Origin: Cryptomeria japonica
Taxonomy: Eukaryota > Streptophyta > Pinopsida > Cupressales > Cupressaceae
Direction: 5' to 3'
Length of the DNA stretch: 64,000 nt
NCBI RefSeq assembly: GCF_030272615.1
Contig: NC_081410.1
Span: 189,925,619 to 189,989,618, forward strand
Shown: piece by piece, positions 54,859 through 64,000 of the stretch
Layout of the letters: every line of letters starts with the position of its first letter
Numbering within the stretch: the stretch's first letter is position 1
Made by a program: the position numbers and the translations under genes
The notes under the pieces: generated by a model
The model's database searches: none
Told to the model about the DNA's origin: nothing
The model's input: the letters and a program-made list of their open reading frames with translations, nothing else

Positions 54859-56827
54859 CACAGTGGCGTTGGAATAGCGTTGGTGTGAAGACAACAAGGC
54901 ACTTGCGAGGGAAGGAAAAAAAGAAGGGGGAGCGATAAAATGCCCTAGGCAACCAAAGGAATGGGTAGGGATGCCCCCTAAAGAGGGTGCACGAGGAAAA
55001 AGGAATCGGGTGGCGTCTCGAAAGAAACATTGCCCCAGTAGAAAAGATAGAAGGGAAGAGGAAGAACAGGAAGGGGAGAAAAATGAAAATGCAATGGATG
55101 ATATCGATGAAATGATCATGGAGCGCGAGCACCTGTGAAATAGGATGTCATGTACTGAGCACTTATTTTAATTTAGCAATGTATGTGAGTCAGCAAGGTA
55201 TAAGGAACCAGGGTGGAATTTCACAGCCAATGCATGGACTGACACAAAAATAAACACACAGGCTAATCTAGCACCACACAGACTTACAGAGACCCTACAG
55301 GCAACGGTGCTAGAAGAACCCCAAGCAGAAGATATGCCCCAATGTAACATGAGATTACAAAGACCTCATGAGGGAACAACAAAGGGATACACCAAAAAGC
55401 CAAAAGCAACAAGATCGCATCATGAGCCTTGTTATTCCTAGTGCACCATGATATAAAAGATCATGGCGACCAAGAAGAAACAAAGCCCTCAAGAGCTTAA
55501 AAAGATAAACAAAGATAAAAAAGAATCAAAGCCAACACGATTGTCTCATATGTCTTTTATCAAAAGATGATGATTGATTAGGAAGGATACATCCCAATGA
55601 TGATGTCTGGTTTCAGGAATGATACATCTTGTATAAGACAAATGATGGGTGTTGGTGAGAAGGATACATCTCGGAACAATACTAGGATAAAAATATTGGA
55701 TGATGATCAACAAAAGGATCTGATGGGATCACGATAACAAAGATGCTCAAGGATGATTGTTGAAGAACGAGATGATAGGATATTATCTCGAAGGACAGGA
55801 CCGACGAGCGCCTATGTACAGTGACACCTATATACAAGATGTACAAGAGATATGGATGATGGAAGAAGACCCAGAGATAGGCATGATGTTGCCCCGGTCA
55901 AGATGAAAAGCCAAGAGAGATTGATATGATTGGATGATTGGATTGGTGTTTGACCTTAGATAGCAAATGGATATGGATAGGATTACGAGGAGAAGATGGA
56001 TTGATAGGACAAAATAGCATTGGATTGCATGGGGGGTAGCCTAGAGCTAGATACCAATGACAAGGGATGAAAGAGTCAATTATGGAATGATATGAGGGGA
56101 GAAATCAAAGGATGGGGGATAGGATGAAAAGGATTCAGAGACAGAAGCATTATGGATGGATCAAGTTATCGATGGATAGATGGAGGAACAAGGAGATAAG
56201 GAGTAGTGGATGGATCAGGTTAGAGATGAAGGGATGGAGGAATCAAGAGATAGGGTCTAGTGGATGATAGGATAAGATGACTGACATGAGGATAGGAAGC
56301 TGAGGAAAATGAATGGAAGATAGGTGCTGGGTAAATAAGGACCAGGAAGGAAAAGTGTGCCAAGGAAATGGAAGCCAAGAGGTGTCCAAGGCATGTATAC
56401 ATAGTGGCATTTTCTTTCTTTTTATCAAGACCCAAGGGAGGATGGAGGAAGTGAAATGGATTGGATATGATGGATATGGAGGAGGAAATAGATAAATGGC
56501 CAAAAGAACTTGCCCCCAAGTGCGGAGAGAAAAAGGATGAGGGGAATTATGCATGACGCCTATTTGCTAGGTTTTCATCACGGTACTTGTCCAAGGCACC
56601 TGTTTGCCAAGTTTTCACCATTGGATGAATTTTTCTCTTTCTCTTGTTTTTTTTTTTGTATTTTCTGATTTTGGGAGGAAATTCATGGATGGAGCTAGAT
56701 GAGGATAAGTGGATTTGGAGGATAGATGGATGGAGGACTCAATCATCAAGTTCCATATCACTTGGTATTAGGAGCCCATTCGAAGTGATCACTAGATGTT
56801 GGTACAACTTTATTAGGAAAGAGTGGA
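54859..56827. other. 3' internal region of the non-autonomous element
   Basis: No gene seen and no PMD remnant, unlike the Tat element. It is purine-rich on the plus strand, with many 'gatggatgg/aggatgg' and 'gatacatc' phrases (55,580-55,680). The stretch 56,560-56,660 repeats the Tat block 'tttgcca(g)gttttcatca...ggtacttg.ccaaggc'. Reading frames of about 100 codons on the minus strand near 56,243-56,554 overlap and lack motifs. Confidence 0.55.
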
Positions 56828-57834
56828 TTATGCAAAGGATTGGATTAGATAGTTTTGATGGGGAATGTATGCAATGTAAGGGATATGGTATTGGCTAGTG
56901 TTTAGATGGAAAGAGGGAAAGTGAGTGTGATGGAGGGATGTTGTCAAGACCAACATTGGCACATGTTGCGGAGGATGTGGGATAAGAGGAGGAGAGATGG
57001 ATGTAGCATGTGAATATGAGAGAGGCATTATGATAGGGAGCTTTGGGGCATAGGTACCCAAAATAGACTTAGGAGATGGAGGGGGAGAATGTTTAGCTGG
57101 TGGATTAGCAATTTTGGATGCCATTGCAGGTTCTTCTTTTGGATGCACTGCTTCTTTTTGTTTTGCTTCTTGTTGCTTTGGAATCCACATTGTTTTTGCT
57201 TTTTCTTTTAGTGGGCCTTTGTGGCCTTTGGGATTCATTGCATTTTTGTATCGGCTTTTGCACTATTGAAACGTGTCTTTTTAAGTGGACATGATCATCT
57301 TTATATTGATGTGGATGTTTAGCTTTATGCATTTTTGATGTAGCATCCAAATTATTGCAAGTAGCATTGGAAGGAGTGTGTGAACATGGAGGAGATTGAG
57401 GGAATATAGATGAAGTGATGGATGTAGGGTGTTCGATGGAATGAAGTGATATGTGCCTTTGTTGATCTTGACTAGGAATAAAAGGAATAGGATGCTTATG
57501 ATGGGTGATGGAGATAGTGGATTTGTGTATGGAGGGAAGAGGAGGAAAAGATGGAGGATGGGATTTTGGGATATAAGGGCCCAAATTGGATTTAGCATGT
57601 GGGGGATATATGAAGGTAGATTTTGGGATATAGGGACCCAAAATGGATTTTGAGGATGAAGGAGGAAGATGGATGGTTGTTTTAGTTTTATATGATGGAG
57701 GAGGGGGGATGGCGATAAATGATTTGGAGGAACGATGGGGAGATGTAATTGTGTGTTTGGAAGTATACTTGAATGTTGCATTAGTTGTACCAACATTTTT
57801 ATTTGAAGTGCCTTGGGAGATGTAACCAAGACCA

Positions 57835-57990
57835 TGAGATCCTAAATGCGCTCTTATATGCATGGGCTCCAATGTACCTTGCTCATGTAGGCCTAAGCCT
57901 TTTCCTTGATAGTTCATTTTTTTGAGCATTTTATCTAAAGTAGGATACTTTTCCTCTGAGTAACAAGATATGAATCCTTTATCAGATGGA
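57835..57990 (-). pseudogene. G-patch-like segment
   Basis: YPTLDKMLKKMNYQGKGLGL, then HEQG and GLGYI after 25 residues. This matches the G-patch pattern (hydrophobic, then MGxxxGxGLG) better than the equivalent in the Tat element. It is the only recognisable domain of the long frame. Confidence 0.65.
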
Positions 57991-58279
57991 GGAGAATGTG
58001 TGGTGCATATGAGATGTTCTTCTGTTATGAACAAACTGCCATGGATGAATGTAAGAGAACCAAGGGGATAAAGTGATGGTGTTGGGATGGTTTGGATAGG
58101 AGGAACTAGAGGATCAAGAGGTGGAGTATATGGGATGGGAGGATCTTGACTTGGAATAAGAGATGATAGGGGTTCTTGAGATGGAGGAGATGGAATGGTA
58201 GGATCTTGATTTGGATTAATAATTCTTTCAACATGTTCTGGGACAATATCTTGGAATGATGGGATTAGTATGGATGGTG

Positions 58280-58600
58280 TGATGATGGGTGAGTGGGTAG
58301 ACTCTTCGGATGGAATGGATGGAAGGATAGGAGATTCAGTGACTTGGGTAGATAGAGTGGATGGAAGGAGGAGAGGTTCATCAACCAGGAGAGATGGAGT
58401 GGACGGAAGTATGGGAGATTCATCCACTAGGGGAGATGGAGTGGATGGAAGGATGGGAGATTCATCAACTGGGAGAGATGGAGTGGATGGAAGGATGGGG
58501 AGTTCCTCAACTAGGGAAGATGGAGTAGATGAAAGGATGATAGGTCCTTTAATTAGGATAGCAGGAGTGGATGGAAGGATGGGAGACTCATTAGATTGAG
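58280..58600 (-). repeat. 42-bp coding repeats (DESPILPSTPSLLV)
   Basis: On the plus strand, 'gggagatggagtggatggaa' and 'ggatgggagattcatcaact' alternate with a 42-bp period through at least six units. All indels are multiples of three, so the repeat has stayed in frame. Confidence 0.85.
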
Positions 58601-59029
58601 TTTGAACAATGGTATGATTAGGTGATGGGGATTATGGATGGGCAATCTTAATGGATGAAAGGTTTTCAATGGTGTTAGGAAGTGGGAGAGGAATGATAGA
58701 TGTGGGATTTGGAAGGGAAGCTGGTGGATTAAGATAAGATACGGTAGATGGTGGACTGAGATAGGAGGAAGTGGATGGTGGAGGATTGAGGTGAGATGAA
58801 GGATTGTGACTAGTGTCACGTGCTTGTTCATGAATGTTCATCACAACAATGTGTGAAGGCAGGGCCTGTAGATAATTGAATCATGGTTTTGAAACAGCAG
58901 GTTGTGATGTTACTTGAGATTGATATTGTGGATCACTGACCACTTGTGACACTGATTGGATGGGTGGGGGCATAGATAATAATGGCATTGTGTGATTCAT
59001 GTCGCCAATCATAGCTTGCGTGACAAAGG

Positions 59030-59430
59030 ATGGCGGATTAGGATTAGATGAAGGATTGAGATAGGATGAAATATTAGAATCAGATGGAGAATTTGGATAA
59101 GATGGAAGATTAGAACTGGATGGAGAATTTAGATAAGATGGGAGATTAGAATTGGATGGAGAATTTAGATAAGATGGAAGATTAGAACTAGCTGGAGATG
59201 TGAGATGAGATGGGAGATTAGAACTGGATGGAGAATTTAGATAAGATGGAAGATTAGAATTGGATGGAGAATTTAGATAAGACGAAATACTAGAACTGGA
59301 TGGAGAATTTAGATAAGATGGAAGATTAGAATTGGATGGAGAAGTGAGATACGATGGGAGATTAGAACTAGATGGAGAATTTAGACAAGATGAAATATTA
59401 GAACTGGATGGAGAATTTAGATAAGATTGC
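59030..59430 (-). repeat. 39-bp coding repeats (LPSYLNSPSSSN)
   Basis: About ten clear units of 'ggatggagaatttagataag' plus 'atggaagattagaa(t/c)t' on the plus strand, period close to 39 bp, with in-frame variants (isoleucine for leucine-proline). Confidence 0.88.
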
Positions 59431-59439
59431 AACGTGACC

Positions 59440-59660
59440 TGGAGATTTGTCTCATCGGGTTGATCAACCATACCCTCATCATCATCAACATAGGGTGAAG
59501 TAGAAGAAAATGAGGAATGACCATACTCATCATAGTAGGATTGAGAGATGACTTGGATATATGTGTCATCGGGTTGATCAACCATACCCTCGTCATCATT
59601 GACATAGGGTGAAGTGGAAGAGAATGAAGGGCGACCAAACTCATCATAATAGAACTGCGA
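59440..59660 (-). repeat. Two-copy coding duplication of about 117-120 bp
   Basis: 'gggttgatcaaccatacc' through 'actcatcata(g/a)tag' occurs twice, encoding the duplicated YYDE...DEGMVDQPD unit. Confidence 0.85.
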
Positions 59661-60054
59661 TATGACGATTAGTTGATGAGTTGGAGAGATGAAAGATGAG
59701 AATGGATGATAGACCAAAGACCAAGATGAGATGGGGACTGACTTTGAAGAAGTTGGAAAGAGGATGAAATTTGATGTTCAATTTTGGATATTTGATGTTC
59801 AACCTTTGACTTAGGAAGAGGGAAAGGATGATGTGAATTGGGAGACAAGATATGATGATGGACGATAATCCTGATGCTGGGAGATATGAGACATAAAGTG
59901 ATCTAACCAAAAATTACTAACATTTGGACACAGATGGGACACAATAACCGAACGTCACGCGAAGCCAAGAACCAAAGGATGCTAATCGAACAAGAATCTA
60001 GAGACTCGCGAACAACATAACACCTAGACCAAGGACATCTAGGACCAGAGAAAC

Positions 60055-60545
60055 ACATAGATAAAGATATCAACTACTGATAATCCAAATATTTCTACCA
60101 CAATGCAGATAGCATAACGGCAGCATAACAACATCGAAAGACCAAGATCATAAAAGATAGATCTTGAAAGCTGGTAGATCAAGCATTTTCTAAGACAATG
60201 TGGATAGCATAAGAACAACGCTATGACTTCTAAGGACAAGATCGTGAAAGATAGGTGTAACTGTTGAAAGATCAAGAAAAGTCTAATGCAATGTGAATAG
60301 CATAATGACAACATAATGACATCTAAGATCAAGATCATGAAAGATAGGTGTAAACTGCCGATATATCAAGAAATTTATAAAGTAAAGTGGACAACATAAC
60401 GGTAGCACAATGACGTCTAAGAACAAGATCATGAAAGATAGGTGTAAATTATCGATAGATCAATAAATTTATAAAGTAATGCCAACAGCATAACGACAAC
60501 ACAATGACATCTAAGAACAAGATCATGAAAGGAAGGTGAGACTGA
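60055..60545 (-). repeat. 93-bp tandem repeat, five copies
   Basis: The phrase 'aagatcatgaaagataggtg' and variants recur near 60,143, 60,237, 60,331, 60,424 and 60,517, each preceded by 'agcataa(c/t)g.caacataatgacatctaag'. Period is 93-94 bp. Confidence 0.8.
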
Positions 60546-60894
60546 CATCAAACTCGCCAAAGTAAAGAGCAAACCCGTGAGTTTTCAAAGCAAACCCACG
60601 AGAGTTCAAATGATAGTGACTACGCTAAGTATGTCAATCTAGCTCAAGACAAAGGCATTCTCGCTATACCAAGAAGTGAACCCGCTACACGACAGCAACA
60701 ACTAGGACTATGTGAAATGTGATGTGTTTGATGATTAATACTGATTTTGGCAAAAGATCGTTGTGACACAAACACATCAAGCACATACGAATGATAGAAT
60801 GCAATAAAACAGTCATGCACTTCCTAGGATAGTCAAATGACAATACTTGTTGAATCCCCTAACCATAAAATACCACATCCAACCGGATAGATAG

Positions 60895-60950
60895 AAGCTT
60901 GGTAGCACTGGCTCCACCCTCGGCACACACTTCTCGGGCATGCCAAGCTT
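60895..60950 (-). promoter_or_regulatory. Leader hairpin shared by both large elements (copy 2)
   Basis: Outer arms aagcttgg (60,895-60,902) and ccaagctt (60,943-60,950) pair over 8 bp. The inner 33 bp (60,906-60,938) match copy 1 with one mismatch. The outer arms differ from those of copy 1 yet still pair. Confidence 0.65.
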
Positions 60951-61839
60951 TGAATTTCTAAAGACCCGAAGATATCGAGAAATTTTCTCTCTCAAATTGG
61001 GGAGTACATGAGGGGTGTCTTCGGCATGCACGTATCACAATGCCTGAGTCAACAAGTAGAAGGATTGGGGCCACTATAACAATGGTTCGTAGTAATTTTT
61101 TGACGGGTCCAGTCCAACAACGGATTCTCGAAGCAAACCACTTAAGTCTTTAATTTATCTTATTGGTGCAGAGAAGGCCTTCACATATGACGAATTCACT
61201 CAACACTTCAGCCGTTTGATCGGGTTTTTTATATAGCAGCTCGAAAAACACTACTCGAGGTCGTGTTGGGAGAGATGTTATCCCCAACGTGCCCCTATTT
61301 TCAAACACTCCCTTGAGGTGATGAGGCCCCCAAGAGGTGATTCACTACTAAAAAGAAAAATGAGTGTCGCTAATACTTCTATCTTGCACCTACGACCACG
61401 AGAGCCAAAGGGAGAGGATAGTGTGTGTTAGCGGTAGGACCACTCTACATGCGCACAAGCATGCCAATCACGAAAGACATGGGGTTTGTTTCCCTTAATC
61501 CAATTGAAGTGTGCCTAATTACTCAAAAGACACAACATGTCCATTTCCTTAGTTGAATTGAAGTGTTCCTAGATTAAGCAAAAGACACAAATGCAAAATC
61601 AAAGCAATAAAGGAAATATTGTTTTCACGAAACCCCTCTTTAGCGGTCTTGCAACCAATTGTTAATGTTTTCAAAGCGTGGGGTCTTCTTATCACTCGAT
61701 TTGCTGCACAAACGTTAGTAAAATATCATCCAAAAACACACAAGTTAGCTGATTAGTACTAAAATAGCATTCTGGAAACTCATACAAACGATAATTAGCG
61801 AACCCACAGTTTCACAGTGCAAACCAATTTTTTCAAGTT

Positions 61840-61940
61840 GCGTTCCCGTTGTTTCAGGGCATGTTCCCGCTATTTTGTGTTCTCGTTGTTTCAGGTTGTG
61901 TTTCCGCTGTTTTAGGCTGTGTTCCCGTTGTTTCATGAAA
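61840..61940 (-). repeat. 'gttcccgttgtttcagg' repeats
   Basis: Five imperfect copies of about 20-22 bp ('gcgttcccgttgtttcaggg', 'tgttctcgttgtttcaggt', 'tgtttccgctgttttagg' and so on). Confidence 0.8.
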
Positions 61941-62044
61941 TCACAATTATCCTTGCCACATGTTGCAAACAAACCATTAGTAGCAGAAATCAAAATTACA
62001 ACATCAAATTTTATTTTATTTTTTATTTTTGAATTTTTTTTAAA

Positions 62045-62400
62045 TTAGAAACCTACTAAAAATGGAAACCTGCCAAAAATAGCAACCTGGTAGATTTAGA
62101 AACCTACTAAAAATGAAAAAATTGCCAGAAAAAGAAACTTGCTAAAAATAACAACCTACTAAAAATGGAAACCTATTAAAAATAGAAACCCGCTAGATTT
62201 AGAAACCTATTAAAAATGGAAATTGCCAGATTTAGAAACCTGCTAAAAATAGAAACATGTCAGATTTAAAAACCTTCTAAAAATGGAAATTGTTCGATTC
62301 TAAAACTTGCTAAAAATAGAAACCTGCTAAAAATGGAAATCGCCAGATTTAGAAACCCGCTAAAAATAGAAACCTGCTAAAAATGGCAACCTGCAAATAG
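62045..62400 (-). repeat. 'agaaacctgctaaaaatgg' repeats
   Basis: More than fifteen imperfect copies of 'gaaacctgctaaaaat(g/a)', some alternating with 'gccagattta'. The array lies just inside the primer-binding site. Confidence 0.85.
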
Positions 62401-62423
62401 AATTAAATCGACCCGTAAAGTGG

Positions 62424-62441
62424 GTCCCAACGGGCCTGCCA
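62424..62441 (-). promoter_or_regulatory. Primer-binding site of the non-autonomous element
   Basis: In sense the site is TGGCAGGCCCGTTGGGAC, five bases after the LTR. It differs from the Tat element's site at four positions, so the primer tRNA may differ or the site has mutated. Confidence 0.75.
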
Positions 62442-62446
62442 GAAAA

Positions 62447-63756
62447 TGTGTGAAGGAAAATGTGCAAGCTAAACTAAACAATTGAAATAATGAAGAAATC
62501 AATCGAACAAGCCATTAAAACTCAAACACCTCAAGATTGAAATGGTAAAAACAAAGCAAAAACAAAAAGAATATGCAAACCTTTAATCCTTGCTTCGACT
62601 TGATTATTTCGCGATTGGATGTGTGCTCATGACGTCACCAGATGTTCGATTATGCTCCATGCATGCAAATATGAGTGATTATGAAAGTGATAATGAGGAT
62701 GAGTAGTGATTTCAGCAGAGTAATGATGCAAGTGAATGAAAGTGGATGGTTTAGTCTAAAATGAGGGGGATTAAATAGGAGAGATGAGGAATGGAAGGGG
62801 AGGTGAAGAGGAGACACTTAAGGGCAAGTGGCTCAACTAGACAGAAAAGGAATGACATGTGTCCATGAGGACATGTCTATTTTGGGCAAAGCCACTCAAA
62901 AGTAGGAAGAGTGACATATGTCCCTAAGGACAGATGTCTATTTTGGGCAAAGCCACCCAAAAATAGGAAAAGTGAGAACACGTGTCTATTTTGGGAAAGG
63001 CCGCCCAGAATAGGATATTTTCCCCAAAATAAGGAGTTGTGGGATCTTTAGGAACAACAGCCCCTACAATTCTAGTTCTAGTTGGCTGGCAGGGGCAACA
63101 ACAGATAATCTATTAGGGAATAGCGGCACAACCTCAACCTCAATTTAGTCGTCGTTGAAAAAAAGGGAACCAAATAAATAAGGTCTCTCTAACTTGTCTC
63201 CCCTAGATGATTGCTTTAGAAGTGTCCCATCCTCATAGCAGTACGAAGGGTCTTCCCATTATAGTGAATCTTATGCGAAGCCCTATTAGTCTCCTATGGA
63301 GCTAGTCTCGGCGTTAGAAGGGATAGGATAAGGTTAGGATAGGATTGGAAGGAGGTTAGAATGTAGGAAACATGTGACTAATTTAAATAATTAATTAATT
63401 ATTTAAATCGAGAAAGGGTAATTAATTAATTTAGGATTAATTAATCAAAGGGGATTGGAAAGAGATCATTAATTAATTAAGAAGTAATTAATGGGAATAG
63501 AATGAAAGGGGAATTAATTAATTATAAATTAATTAATAGGATAGGATGAAAAGGATATTAATTAATTAATTCAAAGGGATTGGAAGGGGAGAATTAATTA
63601 ATTAGATTAATTAATTCAAAAGGTTTGGAAGGGGATAATTAATTAATTAGATTAATTAATTAAAGGAATGAGCTAATTAATTAAGATACTTAATTAATTA
63701 AATGGCTAAGGGAAATAAATTTGAATAAATCGATTAACCAAATTTAAGTGTCTACA
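62447..63756 (-). repeat. 5' LTR (sense) of the non-autonomous element, with a 273-bp replaced segment
   Basis: 1,310 bp. It matches the other LTR at both ends. Between 63,040 and 63,312 it has 273 bp unrelated to the partner LTR, where the partner has only about 27 bp. It also has an extra 60-70-bp copy of the 'gtctattttgggcaaagccacccaaaa' unit near 62,910-62,990. Confidence 0.88.
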
Positions 63757-63761
63757 CTAGC

Positions 63762-64000
63762 AAAACCAAATTGCAATCCTTGCAACATAAACTCATTGTT
63801 GTGTTATATCAAAACACTTATGCTACCTCAAAACTCCTTGCCTTTCACCTTCCATGAACACTTATTTATCAAGCCTTTTTGGTGGTTTACAAAGTTATTT
63901 TTCATTACCAAACCAACAACAAACCCCATTTGAGGTTTTATAACCCCCCTGCACTCCCTTGTTATTAAATTTTGGTTCCAAATGAAAATGTCAAAGTTGC
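63762..64000. other. Right flank, nothing recognised
   Basis: AT-rich sequence after the second element's flank ctagc. A 61-codon reading frame (63,748-63,933) has no motif and starts inside the LTR. Not called. Confidence 0.4.

Larger units (their letters stand above)
56828..59717 (-). pseudogene. Pro/Ser-rich repeat protein with G-patch of the non-autonomous element
   Basis: One frame runs from 59,717 to 57,105 with only two internal stops (58,881 and 58,632), about 870 codons. Similarity of style continues after a frameshift near 57,150 to 56,828. In order it has two copies of a 39-40-residue unit (YYDEFGRPSFSSTSPYV, then DDEGMVDQPD), about thirteen copies of a 13-residue unit (LPSYLNSPSSSN), and about six copies of a 14-residue unit (DESPILPSTPSLLV). 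A G-patch-like segment follows (LKKMNYQGKGLGLHEQG, near 57,930-57,880), then KSILGPYIPKS repeats and a basic tail. It may be a highly modified gag-pol linker. No capsid fold or zinc knuckle is evident. Confidence 0.7.
59718..62423 (-). other. Leader of the non-autonomous element, with three repeat families
   Basis: 2.7 kb between PBS and the long frame. From right to left it holds 'aaacctgctaaaaatggaa' repeats, 'gtgttcccgttgtttcagg' repeats, the hairpin block shared with the Tat leader, and a 93-bp tandem repeat. No coding signal. Confidence 0.7.
53814..63756 (-). mobile_element. Non-autonomous LTR retrotransposon, 9.9 kb, related to the Tat element
   Basis: It has two LTRs (53,814-54,845 and 62,447-63,756), a primer-binding site (62,424-62,441), a polypurine tract (54,846-54,858), and flanks ctagt/ctagc that match at four of five bases. 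Sense is minus. The internal region has a 2.7-kb leader, one long repetitive Pro/Ser-rich reading frame with a G-patch-like segment (59,717 to about 56,828), and a 2-kb 3' region. No RT, RNase H, integrase or protease motifs were found in any frame. It shares the PPT, the LTR terminus gtgtctaca, the leader hairpin and the 3' block near 56.6 kb with the Tat element, so trans-mobilisation by Tat enzymes is likely. Confidence 0.88.

Noticed and set aside
56220-56554. Two overlapping frames of about 100 codons on the minus strand
   Set aside because: They are Ser/Pro/His-rich because the plus strand is purine-rich. No motif is present and they lie in the 3' noncoding part of the element.
63748-63933. 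61-codon frame at the right edge
   Set aside because: It starts inside the LTR and has no motif.

Overview
The window reads as nuclear DNA of a gymnosperm, most likely a conifer. It is AT-rich and almost wholly built of decayed transposable elements. It carries one recognisable host gene split by an intron of about 9 kb, and it contains a Penelope-like retroelement, a class known in plants mainly from conifers (the Dryad family). No bacterial, organellar, rRNA or functional tRNA locus was seen. The species cannot be named from the sequence alone.

Layout. 1-2.96 kb: an L1-type LINE on the minus strand, running off the left edge. 3.55-4.95 kb: a solo LTR with a perfect 5-bp target duplication. 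About 5.2 kb: an eroded copia-type LTR. 6.2-7.5 kb: a degenerate Penelope-like element on the plus strand. 8.5-8.9 kb: a LINE C-terminal remnant. 10.3-20.0 kb: the nuclear gene for plastid ribosomal protein S9 on the minus strand. It has two exons that join in phase to 208 codons, and its 9,053-bp intron holds a gypsy protease remnant, old tandem repeats and a hAT-like candidate. 20-27 kb: AT-rich DNA with several tandem repeats, then the LTR region of a chromovirus. 27.3-30.2 kb: a chromovirus integrase/chromodomain piece joined through a (GATA)n tract to a truncated copia element.

30.2-53.7 kb is a nested insertion. One old plus-strand Ty3/gypsy pol gene (about 2.1 kb if collapsed) is split by a SINE (30.35 kb), a non-autonomous LTR element (31.97-35.56 kb, itself holding a solo LTR), a solo LTR (35.66-52.90 kb) and a second SINE (53.35 kb). 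Inside that second solo LTR sits a 16.2-kb Tat-lineage Ty3/gypsy element (36,374-52,586, sense minus) with target duplication gttat. Its gag-pol keeps one reading frame over about 2,500 codons with in-frame stops only. Between pol and the 3' LTR it carries an antisense, apparently spliced gene with a plant mobile domain (PMD).

53.8-63.8 kb is a second complete LTR element of about 9.9 kb. It has no reverse transcriptase, RNase H or integrase, only a long Pro/Ser-rich repetitive reading frame with a G-patch-like segment. It shares PPT, leader and 3' noncoding blocks with the Tat element, so it looks like a non-autonomous relative that may use the autonomous element's machinery in trans.

The strongest candidates for something undescribed are: (a) seven tandem hairpins with covarying 5-bp arms and a constant 15-nt loop in the intron of the antisense PMD gene; (b) a hairpin in the 5' leaders of both large elements whose outer stem differs in a compensatory way; and (c) a CGTCTGTG-type repeat present in both the sense leader and the antisense gene's intron of the same element.
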